A stretch of 64,000 bases of DNA from Lunularia cruciata. Lineage: Eukaryota; Streptophyta; Marchantiopsida; Lunulariales; Lunulariaceae. This document shows, piece after piece, positions 9,522 to 18,949 of the stretch. The stretch's first letter is position 1, and every line of letters starts with the position of its first letter. The position numbers were made by a program, and so were the translations under genes. The notes below the pieces were generated by a model, which was not told where the DNA came from, did no database searches, and worked only from the letters and a program-made list of their open reading frames with translations. The stretch covers positions 47,406,243 to 47,470,242 of the forward strand of contig OX419761.1 of the NCBI GenBank assembly GCA_948567375.1, given 5' to 3'.

Positions 9522-10213
9522 TGTAACACCCATTTGTGCATGTGTGTGGTATTGTGATATTTAGCTTGGTATTACAAGTACTTAAAAGATATTATTTATA
9601 TAGAGATAAAGGATGGTTCTATATTAGTCATGGTTAGCTAAAGTTAGTCATAGCTAAGATAGATGGGACCTTACTTTAGAGGAAGTAGAAAAGATGAGCA
9701 CCACTATTTTGGATTTTAGTGTGTTGACTTGGTATTATTCCTAGGTGTTTGGCTTTGGGGAAAGAGTTGAGAACTCTTGGGCCCGCAAGCCTTTTTGTTT
9801 TGGATTCTTCTTTAGTCCAAGGATAGCCCATGTGAAGGAATCCTTGCTTTAGTGGTTGGGTCAAGATAAGACCACATGCTTAGGGGAATATGCCCATGTG
9901 AATGGATATTCCTTTCTACTTTTTGACTTTACTTGACTTTTAGTCTAGTAACTTGAGTTACTACGGTAATTAGTAACTTTGGTACGTAACTATTTCACAA
10001 GTATATAAACAAGGAGTGAGGAGGTACTCATCATCCTTTCATTTGCAACTATCTCTCTCTCATTGAGTTCTCTAGTGAGCAATGTCTTGAGTCTTGGAGT
10101 GTTAGCCTTGGAGGAGTATGATGGAGTTGGGGTTCCTTGCCTTCTTAGTCCATGGTGCGCTACCATAATAGCCATCAGAGGTTCATCCTGAGTGAGAGAC
10201 AGGCCGGCTCACA
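9522..10213 (+). repeat. 3' LTR of element C
   Basis: Same length (692 bp) as the left LTR and differing at two positions by reading. Ends CTCACA, then GGAC target duplication and element M sequence. Confidence 0.96.
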
Positions 10214-10217
10214 GGAC
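10214..10217. repeat. Target-site duplication GGAC, right copy
   Basis: Matches 2381-2384. Element M resumes at 10218 in the reading frame interrupted at 2384. Confidence 0.85.
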
Positions 10218-11009
10218 CTCTAGTGGTCGGGAGCATGACACCATTGCTCCCAAGGGCCCAGTGTAGCAGCCAGTCAGTACGTCTTCCACTCCTACTACAG
10301 TTACAGAGGATACTTGGGAGCCAGATCTTGGACCCAAGCTTACTGGAGAGGAAAGACGGAGGGTTTGGAGGTTCTTGAGGAGTCACACGAGTTGTTTTGC
10401 CTTCAGTATGAAGGATTTGGGTGCTCTGAAGGGACCTGGTATACGGATTGAGCTGACTAGCGACACACCTGTTTTCCGACGTCCTTATCGATATAGTGAG
10501 ATGGAGAGGACATTGATTCAGAGCCGGAGTAGTGACCTTTTTGAGGCTGGTTTGGTGGAGATTTCACATGGAGAGTATGCATCAGCGACAATGATGCCAA
10601 CCAAGAAGGATATGCATGGCAACTATACAGATAGGCGGATGTGTGGAGATTACCGTCCTATCAACCAACAGACTAAGGCTGATCGGTATGCCATGCCTAC
10701 ACCGGAGGAGATTTTTGATGCGATTGGGCATGCAAAGGTCTTCAGTACTTTGGATCTTCGAGCGGGATATCATCAGTTGCCGATCAGGGAGGAAGATAAG
10801 TCCAAGACAACATTTTGGGCTATTGATCCTCATGGCAAGGATGTGTTATATCAGTGGAGATTCTTACCATTTGGGTTGAAGAATGCTCCTGCTGAGTTCC
10901 AGAGGGTCATGGATAGGATCCTAGCTGGACTGGATTTTGCTCGGTGCTATATTGATGACATTTTGGTGTATAGCACTACTGTGGAGGAGCATGAGAGACA
11001 GTTGTTGGA
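10218..11009 (+). pseudogene. Polyprotein part 3: linker and reverse transcriptase of element M
   Basis: Continues the methyltransferase frame. One TAG at 10264-10266 (next to a CAG) interrupts the linker; the RT core is open from about 10375. Seen motifs are the template-grip region (MCGDYRPINQQTKADRYAMP), FSTLDLRAGYHQLPI, FLPFGLKNAPAEFQRVMD and the catalytic box YIDDILVYS near 10950. The RNA-dependent DNA polymerase role is clear from these. The YIDDI box and this motif wording differ from the IDDF elements C and D, so element M is a separate gypsy lineage. Near 11010 the phase shifts by one base (the downstream frame starts inside the end of this one), consistent with a single-base deletion. 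Confidence 0.9.
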
Positions 11010-13004
11010 GTGTTTGAGAGGTTGAGATCTCATGGACTCAAATTACATCTTGGGAAGTGTAGGTTCTTCCATGAGCAGGTTGAGTATTTGGGTCACACTA
11101 TCTACCCCGGAGGACTTGGTGTTCAGCAGACCAAGGTGGAGGCTATTGCACGTATTCCTCGGCCTACGGATGTGAGCAGAGTGCGAGCATTCCTTGGGTT
11201 GGCGAACTTCTATCGCCGCTATGTTAGAGGATTTAGTGCCATTGCCAAGGCCTTGACAAAGCTGACCAAGCTTACACAAGAGTGGTGTTGGGGAGATGAG
11301 CATGAGAGAGCTTTTGTAGAGCTCAAGGAGAGGTTGACATCTGCTCCTATTTTGAGGAGACCGATCAGGGGACGACCATTTCAGGTTCACACTGATTGGA
11401 GTATGTTGGGGCTTGGAGCGGTGCTCACCCATCATGATGATGAGGAGAAGGAGTTTGTGGTGGCCTATGCTAGTCGCTCCAACAATTCAGCGGAGGTGAA
11501 GTATAGTTCATATGAGGGAGAGTGCTTGGCAGCAGTTTGGGCAGTAGCACATTTCCGATGTTACCTATTTGGTAACCCCTTTACTCTCATCACTGATCAT
11601 CAACCGCTGAAGTGGTTGATGGAGTCCGACAAGCTTTCAGGGAAGCTTGCACGATGGGCTCTGATTTTACAGGAGTATGATTTCACGGTTGTTCACAGAC
11701 CTGGAGTGGTGAACCGTGATGCAGATGGGTTGAGTAGAAACCCATGTCCCAGCCAGCAGGATCAGACCGGAGCACGTTGGCATGGTGAGACAGATGAGGA
11801 GATGGTGCCAGGTTGGCATGCATCAGCCTTTCTGTGTATATTTGCAGAGACATTGGTGGTATCTCTCTCAGCACATACAAGAGGAGTTATTGAGGTCATA
11901 GATCCAGAGAGTGAAGATATTGGTACAGTTCAGCGAGACATTCATGATGATGTCTTAGTGATGGACTATCTTCGCACTGGTGTTGTGGGTGGCACAGTTG
12001 GGGCCAAGGAGAGAGACAGTGTTCTTCAGCGAGCCAGACGGTTCAGATTGGAGGGTAGACACCTTTTGCGTGTATGGGAGGATGGTAGAGTGCGAGTAGT
12101 ACCACTTCCATCACAGAGACCACAGTTGGTCCATCATGCTCATGAGGAGCTAGGACATTTTGGAGTAAAGCGTACATATAGCTTACTCCAGAGTCATTAT
12201 TGGTGGCGCGGTATGCAGACCGAGGTACAGCAATTTGTTGCCAGATGTGTGGTTTGTGACCGAGTTAGAGCATCATTCAATGCTCCTACGCCACAGTTAC
12301 ACCCATTACCTATCATGGGATTGGGTTACCATTGGAGTTTGGACTTTGCCGGACCTTTACCGCTGACTATGAGACATCATCGGTATGTTTTGGTGATGGT
12401 GGAGCACTTCTCCAAGTGGATTGAGTTGGTGGCACTTCCTGACAAGTCTAGTGAAGGGACAGCTTACTCGTTCCTGGATCGAGTTCTTAGTCATTTTGGT
12501 GCACCAGCTGAGGTTTTGACTGATCAGGGTATAGAGTTCTTGGGAGAGTTTCAGGTCTTGTGTGACAAGGCTTTGATTGATCATCGTACTACATCTCGAG
12601 ATCACCCTGAGGCAGATGGCTTAGCAAAGAGAGTGGTTCAGACGGTGAAGAGAGGATTGCGAAAGTATGGTTTGCAGAGAGGCCACTTGGGAGATTGGGA
12701 TCTCCAGTTACCTTGGTTGGCCATGGGCTATCGGTTCAGCCGGCAAGCCTCCTTAGCATCCTTCTCTCCATACTTTCTACTCTATGGACGAGATCCAGAT
12801 TTACCTATAGCCATTCGTCGAGATGCTACTGTAGTTTTGGACTTGGATGACCCTAATGTATGGATGAGCGCATGTTCTCAGCGGGCAGAGATCTTTCGGA
12901 GAGTGATGCCAATGGCCTTCAAGAACTTGGCGATTGCTCAGCATAGAGATACTTTACGCTATGCTACCATTCAAGGAGGAGGTTATAGACCCTCGATCCG
13001 TTGA
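11010..13004 (+). pseudogene. Polyprotein part 4: RT C terminus, RNase H and integrase of element M
   Basis: Starts with RLRSHGLKLHLGKC and FLGLANFYRRYV (RT thumb/connection). RNase H follows with FQVHTDWSMLGLGAVL, YEGECLAAVWAV, ITDHQPLKW and the closing ADGLSRNP. Integrase has the HHCC zinc domain (HEELGHFGVKRTY ... CVVCDR), then the catalytic core with Asp at 12342 (SLDFAGP) and Asp at 12522 (LTDQGIEF). The third acidic residue is replaced by Lys at 12627 (GLAKRV), so strand transfer should be lost; GAG to AAG would be a G-to-A change. The frame ends at TGA 13002, which fits CGA to TGA, and continues beyond in the same phase. Confidence 0.9.
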
Positions 13005-13379
13005 TTTCATCCAGGCGACTATGTATATCTACAGCAGACAGCACCAACGACACTTGATGTTTCTACAGGCCGCACTATCTTGAGAGTGCGCGAGGTTTTG
13101 CCATCTAGAGTCCTTGTGTTAGAAGGACGTGATGGTGTTTTTTGGAAGGATCATGTGCGCAATTGTGCGCCATGCCACCTCCCAAACATTGATGGTACTA
13201 TGGACCCAAGCTTGGCACTTGTACGTGCAGGCTTGAGGTGTATGTTATGTGGCTCTTCTGGTGGAGCTGCTACTATGTTAGTGTGTGATAGTTGTTCGAG
13301 AGGATGGCATATGGCATGTATGACTCCTCCTCTCACGGTGGTTCCTCAAGGACAGTGGTTATGTCCTAGATGTACTTGA
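13005..13379 (+). pseudogene. Polyprotein part 5: integrase C-terminal tail and PHD finger of element M
   Basis: In phase with the integrase. The tail reads FHPGDYVYLQQ, then ILRVREVLPSRVLVLEGRDG and NCAPCHLPNIDG. It is followed by a C4HC3 zinc finger: CMLC at 13239, CDSC, GWHMAC, and CPRC ending at 13373, with the aromatic LVCDSCSRGWH core and PPL...VPQGQW typical of PHD fingers. The polyprotein ends at TGA 13377-13379. PHD fingers generally read the methylation state of the histone H3 tail; here the finger would replace the chromodomain of chromoviruses as a possible integration-targeting module. That role is inference. Element M thus has a DNA methyltransferase and a PHD finger in one polyprotein. 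Confidence 0.9.
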
Positions 13380-14228
13380 CCTATAGCTAGTTCATTCTTG
13401 ATATGGTATAGATTGCAGACAGGCGACTAATGATGGGGCTCCATAGCACCCGGCCTCCTGATCTTTGCCCATTAGAGGGTATACCATATACTTAGAGTAG
13501 ATGGCTATCTGGAGTTAGAGGGACCTAACCGCCAGCTAGGGAGGCGATTGTGTCACTTTAGAGTCTATGTATGACTTATGTGTGAGTTGTGCTTTTATAG
13601 TGTATGATGTTGACAGCGATGTATGTTGTGTAGCGATGTATATACGCACGACAGCTGTCACGCCATTTGTAGTTCCGCATCTAGATGCTCGGACACTGGA
13701 GTTTATAGTGATGGTAGTTAGAGTTATTCTAGCTGTTTCTCAGGGACTACTTTCCGACGGTTAGATTTCGTGTTTGGGGTACTGACTTCACGGTGGGGCC
13801 CACCGTCACTTTGCACCGTTTGCACCGTCGAGTGTGCCGTCAGCGGGACCATTAGGGTTTCAGGGCTAGCTCGAGTCCAGGGGGTATAGTTTTGAAGTGA
13901 GCTCCAGAGAGCTCACTTCTTTGATGTTGAGCCTTCGAGTTCCTGGCTATGGTGGACAGAGGTCGGCGAGCGTCACCTGGATTCTCTATGCTTGAGTGGG
14001 TGTGGCTTGACTGTAATCAGTGCCCAATTGTTGGCAGTTTATAGAGTGACAGATCAAGTACTGATCTGAGTTGAGTTGAGTTGAAAGTGTTAAGCAATCT
14101 GATTGATTGTGGCACTTTAGAGTCTATGTATGACTTATGTGTGAGTTGTGCTTTTATAGTGTATGATGTTGACAGCGATGTATGTTGTGTAGCAATGTAT
14201 ATTGTGTAGCGATGTATATACGCACAAC
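13380..14228. other. Noncoding 3' region of element M, probable LTR material
   Basis: No gene is supported. The stretch holds a 118-125 bp direct repeat (13546 and 14105), a near-palindrome at 13790-13806 (ACGGTGGG, one base, CCCACCGT) and a perfect 11-bp hairpin at 13894-13919 (arms GAAGTGAGCTC, loop CAGA). It should include the 3' untranslated region and at least part of the 3' LTR of element M, but no LTR ends can be proved inside the window. Confidence 0.5.
13546..13663 (+). repeat. Direct repeat, copy 1 (559 bp apart)
   Basis: Starts GATTGTG(T)CACTTTAGAG and recurs at 14105 with few differences. Likely the start of an LTR or LTR-internal duplication. Confidence 0.8.
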
Positions 14229-14229
14229 A
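14105..14229 (+). repeat. Direct repeat, copy 2
   Basis: Matches 13546-13663, with an extra short tandem GTAGC(A/G)ATGTATAT unit near its end. It stops where family A gag sequence starts, so the copy is cut by an insertion or recombination. Confidence 0.8.
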
Positions 14230-14427
14230 CTCTCCAAGTACTTTAGTCGCAGGTACTGGGTTTTGAGACGGCTCTTCTTCTTGCATGGCTTGATCGTTCC
14301 TGAGGATCTGCACTTGACTTTGCAATGTCTCCATGGTCATCTTAATCTCTCGAAATTCATTCAACATCCCTTGCATTCCTTGCACCAGCTCTTGCAACTG
14401 CGGATCCATGGTTCCTACAACACCCAA
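14229..14427 (-). pseudogene. gag: Family A gag, N-terminal fragment
   Basis: The minus frame encodes MDPQLQELVQGMQGMLNEF (start at 14409; another ATG at 14427), a helical, Gln-rich opening typical of plant chromovirus gag proteins. After about 60 residues the frame runs into element M sequence, so the gene is truncated. The next 570 bases upstream are leader down to the primer site, which supports the start. Confidence 0.65.
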
Positions 14428-14999
14428 TTGCTAACGTCTACTTCAATACAGAGTCAATATAATCACTCTGGAAGGCGCACAAACTATCGGAACTACCATT
14501 GGGACCTCAGAAGCTATCACTCGTTGATAATACTCCTCACCAAAATTCCTAACCACAAAATCTCTAAACATCAATTTCAGCCTCACTACATAACGGATTT
14601 CTACTTGAGTGTTGAAAGGGAGAGGATTTGGGACATTCATATCCATATTATCATAATAGAATGTAGATCGTCAAATCCCACTCTCTGTCATATATCACCA
14701 CAGGTAGAATCACCGGGTTTGGTGAGTTCATCACTCTGTCCATGAATTCCGCACCAAAGTGATAAACTAGCGATACTCTCATCTACTCACGCTGGATGTA
14801 CATAACCTCGATGTGGAATGGGTTTGAGAATGGAAAGCTAGGTGCGGGAAATTGTCCCCCCGGTGCATCCATCCCATCCGCTCTCTAAAGTCCTTCCTAA
14901 GTCTAGCAATTACTCTATGTTCTCCACCTCAAATTACTCAGTTTCAGTAGTTCGTGCTATTCCAAGAGGGGTGATCCACTCTCTTGGACTATAACACTC

Positions 15000-15011
15000 G
15001 CTCTGATACCA
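15000..15011 (-). other. Primer-binding site, initiator tRNA-Met type
   Basis: Minus strand reads TGGTATCAGAGC, the standard site complementary to plant initiator tRNA-Met, one base after the LTR end. Confidence 0.9.
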
Positions 15012-15012
15012 T

Positions 15013-15752
15013 TGTAATACTCTGAGGACAAGAGAAGAGAGAAAACACAAATTGCACACTCAAACATTCAATGCCCCAAGGGAACACCTTCTCTTTATTA
15101 TATAGACAAAGAGGATCTCCTCCAAGGAAACTCCACCATAGGATTAAGGACACAGATAGGTGACATGTCAGCAAGCTCCACCCTTGGATTACTTACTTGG
15201 ATGGGTGACCTGTCTGGTCTAGGTCCTATCTGGTTGGTCAAACGAGCTTTGACCGGAGGGAATCTTTTAGGGAATCTTCCTGTAGGAATCTCAGAATCAC
15301 ATGAGTAAGGTACCGTTGGAAAGCTCTCAACAAGACAAACCAAGGGGGAGGGAGCACTAGCCTCTCCTCCGTTGGGGGGAGGAATCTGCACATTTTTTAG
15401 GCCTAATTCATCCGTTTAGGCCTCCGAAATTGCCTTCAAAGATTTCAGGCATATTTCGATTCCTACTCTATTAGTAGAAGTCCCCTTTTGGTGATACCTC
15501 TTTCTGATCTGTTTAGTCCATCATGTGTAACATCCTTCCAGATGTTACCAAACCAATTCTCACCTGTAAATCATATGTTTAGCTATTGGTTCTAAGGTTC
15601 TCAAGTCTATTTCGGTTTTTGCCCTATTAGTAGAAGTACTCTTTTGGTGATACTTCTATCTGATCTATTTTGACCATCATGTATAACATCATTCTAGATG
15701 TTACCAAACCGAATTTCACATCTAGATCATATGGCTAACCCTTGGTATTACA
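15013..15752 (-). repeat. Family A LTR (5' LTR of the fragment)
   Basis: 740 bp; minus strand starts TGTAATACCAAGGG and ends GAGTATTACA. A TATATAA promoter box lies near 15098-15104. Closely matches 27001-27728 and, on the other strand, 22906-23649. Confidence 0.92.
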
Positions 15753-16689
15753 CCCACACCCAAAGGAATAAAGCTTTCTTACTATTGATGATAAGGTATA
15801 ACAATATTAAAATAAAATATGATTCTATTACCAACAAGTTTAACCTTATGCTATAGATTATAGATTATGATATGAACTAGACCTGTTGTAGAAGTTGAAT
15901 ACTAGAAGAGAAAATTGATCAATAATAACATTGATGCTCTTTTAAACTAATTAAGCAAATTTATTATAGCTATAAATGTGAAACTCTCAACTATAACAAA
16001 GTTGAGAGCTTCACATTTACAACTTGTTTCATTTTCATAGTATGGTTTTGAATCATCCTTGTATGAGTAGCTTATGGAAATTTAAGTACAAAACATAATT
16101 TGCAAAAAATATGAGTTATTTTTTCACTTATAAAAAGATAAATTCCTCATGATGTGTAATATAATTAAAAAACTTAGACTCTTCATCCAATATCTATCCA
16201 ATTTGGAGAGGATTATATAGTAAATGGAATTTATGATTGCAAATTTACATTATGACATCATTTCAAGATTACCTTAACTTTATTATAATAAGTTGATGGT
16301 GAAATATGATAATTTGAAGTAACAAGACAAAGTAAGATCCTATATTTTGGATGCTTTGAATCTTTGATAAAAAACTACTTATTCAAATACTTAACACAAG
16401 AATACTAATGTGCCTCCTATTTAGCAAGCTACAAAGGAAGAGACATTAGTGTTTGTGATTTAGATCGTTGACAACTAATGATAAGATTTGATCCAAATGA
16501 GATGAAGATTTCCAATTCAAGGATGTTGGATGAGATCTATTGAGATTTTGTATGATGTGTTTAATAACCTATCTAATTTTTTACCTTATGATCAAGGAAT
16601 TCCAATTTGGAGTAAATGATTTTTAATATATTTATTTAAATTATAATATTTTTTAATTTTTTAATCTATCTACCTATTGTATTCAAAGA
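15753..16689. other. AT-rich stretch without recognisable gene
   Basis: All frames are closed by many stops. It probably holds the decayed gag/protease part of the RT relic downstream, but nothing can be matched with confidence. One hairpin is present at 15974-16018. Confidence 0.5.
15974..16018. repeat. Hairpin with 18-bp arms
   Basis: AAATGTGAAACTCTCAAC and its inverted partner 16001-16018 match at 17 of 18 positions around a 9-base loop. Confidence 0.75.
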
Positions 16690-17430
16690 AATAGAGAAAC
16701 ATGGGAGATCTTTAGTTAGCTTATGGAGATTGAGTTTATTAGAAACTAAACCTTACCTTTGGAGCAACTTTATTATTTTTTTGTAGGAAGATGGTGATAT
16801 TTGATTATGTATTAAATATCACAAATCAAATTGAAGCAACGAGGAATTAGTATCCTTGCTTCAAATATATGAATTGTTGGATAGATGGAGTAAAGTGAAA
16901 TTAATACAAAATTTGAATATTTGTAGTAAGCATTGAAACTTCATATCTCAAAAAGATATATCAAGATATTTGTTCAACAAGATATATATCCTTTAAATAT
17001 ACAATCTTCCTTTGTATCATGAATCAAATACACTAAGTAATCAATAAATTATTGGGTAGATATATTATGTTGTGTGTTTATTTTGATAATATCATCATAT
17101 ATAGCAAGACCAAATGATAACATTATGCTAATTTTTTTAGAGTATTGCAATGTGTATGCATGGAGAACTTATTTTCCAAGAAATAAAATAAGAGTTTTGG
17201 AGAGAAGAGTTTATATTCTTGGATAAGAAGGTTTCAATTGAAGGTAATAAGATAAAATAAGCAAAGATCAAGAATGTTATATATTACCTCAATCCAAAAG
17301 ATTCTATTGAGTTCAAGGGTTTGACAAGTTGATGAGCTTTTATTTAGTATTCATATATTATTTTGCACATATTGAAGCATCACTAACCACCTTTAGATAG
17401 TAATGTAAAATTCAAAAGAGACAATAAGTA
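16690..17430 (+). pseudogene. Relic of a gypsy reverse transcriptase
   Basis: Read across frames, the stretch keeps the order of a chromovirus RT: an EDGD/LCIKYHK remnant of the KKDG...CVDYR region near 16790, ELLDR near 16875, an FMxQIH-like MNQIH near 17020, LLGRY and the active-site remnant YFDNIIIYSKTK near 17075, then a GxKVSxEG-like thumb segment near 17230. The second active-site Asp is replaced by Asn and stops are frequent. It is AT-rich and older than the B copies. Which family it belongs to is not clear. Confidence 0.6.
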
Positions 17431-18051
17431 GAAGGATTCTTCTCAAAAGACTCATATACTTGGTATCCATTTAATCTAATAACTATATAATCAATCATCT
17501 TATGTACTCAATTTTAGTGCTTATAACTTTGCTTTGTAAACAATAAAACAATAGACTTGCACAACATTTCCTTTGCCTCAAGAAAATCATTCTTCTTATA
17601 ATCATGAACAGTTATTACATGTTTTATGCTATCAAGATTGTGTGATATTATTTGTAGATAAGCTTGGCTTATGCATACCATAAGCCATTATTACAAACTG
17701 TTTATCCAAAATAAAGAAGTACCACTCTACTCTCATACTATGTAGCATACTTTAGACATTTTTGGTCCATTGCACCATAGAGAACATTGGATAGTGCAAT
17801 CAACAAGAGAGAAATCACAATAGGTGATGCTTCTTTGGATGCTCTAGTCGTTTGTAGACCTTACAACTTGCATAGCTTGGATATCTTAAGTGTGGTAGGG
17901 TTAATTTCTCATATCAATATTGTTAGGGCCTAGCTCCATTTTACCTCTTTTATCTCTCCCTTGTATGGCTTAATGGGGTCTTCCTATCCTTCATGTTTCT
18001 ATGTGGTCACCTTTCTCTCTTTATCCAAAATTTTATAGATTATAATTTTCT
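17431..18051. other. No gene seen; holds one arm of an inverted repeat
   Basis: No frame matches anything recognisable. 17764-17890 is an inverted copy of 18449-18571. The segment ends at the start of the B5 LTR. Confidence 0.5.
17764..17890 (-). repeat. Dispersed about 125-bp repeat, copy 1
   Basis: Reverse complement of 18449-18571 with scattered differences. The second copy interrupts an LTR, so the unit may be a small mobile element. Confidence 0.75.
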
Positions 18052-18717
18052 TGTTAGTCATAATACTAAGGAGTTAGCAAAAGCAAAATATAGCAAAAAG
18101 AGGTAGAATAAGCACATATTTAGGAAATTATAAGAATGTTGTAGAAGAATCCAAGAAGCTTCTTGGTAAGAAGCTTATATGAACTTTCTAAGGGTTGAGT
18201 TCTTGCATGCCAAGTTAATGATTAGTTTAGCTTGGATGCCAAGCAAATAGGTAACTTAGCTTGTACTCCAAGAAAAACAACTCCTAGTAGGAACCTTATT
18301 TTGAGTCTTGTACCTAGTTTACCTATAAAGAGAGAAAAAGTAACTATGTGTGAAAATAAGAAGGATGAGACAATCCAATCAAGCCATACAAAGGGGGAAA
18401 AGAGGACTAAGCCCAATAGTATTGGTAAGAGGAATCTTCACTAAAGTACCTAAGATATCTAAGTTATGCAAGTTTTATGGTCTACAAACAACTAGAGCAT
18501 ATGAAGAAGCATCACTATTGTGATTTCTCTCTTACAGATTGCACTAACCAATGCTCTTTAAAGAGCAATAGAAACATGTTATCTAAAATATGGTATGAAA
18601 TATATAGTTTAGCTATAAATACCAAAGCTCAAGTCCATGTTAGGTAGTTGGACTTTACTTATTCAAGAGTTCTTATGTGATATTCTATTATATTATTTCT
18701 CTCCTCAGTCTTTTGCA
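18052..18717 (+). repeat. B5 5' LTR with internal insertion
   Basis: Starts TGTTAGTCATAATACTAAGG and ends CTTTTGCA, aligned with family B LTR ends. It is longer than other B LTRs because about 150 bp (near 18440-18590) including the inverted repeat copy are inserted. The promoter region TATAAATACCAAAGC resumes near 18615. Confidence 0.75.
18449..18571 (+). repeat. Dispersed about 125-bp repeat, copy 2
   Basis: Inverted partner of 17764-17890, inserted into the B5 LTR. Confidence 0.75.
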
Positions 18718-18949
18718 TTGATATCAAAGTAAAAATGAGATGAATGGAATCTGTGGACCACCAAATATATTAGGATTTCCATGTTCATGTACTACTTAAG
18801 TTTCATTAAATGCTTTGGTTATAATTTTTTTGAAAATAATCACCTTGTTTGATGAACCATTGATCATTTTATTTGTAGCTTACAAATAACTATTTAAATG
18901 TTACATTTAGGTATCAACTTAAAGGTTTCCGAGTTGGTAGTTTGGTAGA

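Larger units (their letters stand above)
2385..10213 (+). mobile_element. Element C: young, nearly intact Athila/Tat-like Ty3/gypsy element
   Basis: A complete 7,829 bp element with two 692 bp LTRs (TG...CA ends), GGAC duplicated on both sides (2381-2384 and 10214-10217), tRNA-Asp type primer site, polypurine tract, gag and a 1,402-codon open pol frame. By direct reading the two LTRs differ at only two positions (T in the left copy, C in the right, both times), so insertion was recent compared with everything else in the window. The IDDF reverse transcriptase box and the primer site point to the Athila/Tat side of Ty3/gypsy; this is a motif-level call. The element sits inside element M just after the methyltransferase domain. 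The only visible coding lesion is a TAG at 5241-5243. Confidence 0.95.
1..14229 (+). mobile_element. Element M: Ty3/gypsy retrotransposon with DNA methyltransferase and PHD finger, split by element C
   Basis: The element occupies 1-2384 and 10218 to about 14229, interrupted by the inserted element C (2385-10213). Its 5' end, LTR and gag lie left of the window. Removing element C and one copy of its target duplication leaves one reading frame running from the methyltransferase region to the RT region, which shows that both halves belong to one polyprotein. Domain order is protease, C5-methyltransferase, RT, RNase H, integrase, PHD finger. This copy is dead: in-frame stops at 1432, 10264 and 13002, a frameshift near 11010, and Lys in place of the third integrase acidic residue. 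The right edge is uncertain; at about 14229 the sequence passes into a minus-strand family A gag. No LTR pair can be seen, so the limits are inferred. Confidence 0.85.
14229..15752 (-). mobile_element. Family A chromovirus fragment: 5' LTR, primer site, leader, gag start
   Basis: Read on the minus strand: 5' LTR (15752 to 15013), primer site (15011 to 15000), leader (14999 to 14428) and gag N terminus (14427 to 14229), then truncation against element M. The rest of the element is missing. The leader has no gene. LTR identity to solo copies at 27001-27728 and 22906-23649 defines the family. Confidence 0.85.

Noticed and set aside
15000..15011. tRNA gene
   Set aside because: Only the 12-base primer-site complement is present, with no cloverleaf.
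18232..18444. Plus-strand frame of 70 codons
   Set aside because: It lies inside the B5 LTR and matches LTR sequence of other B copies that are not open.
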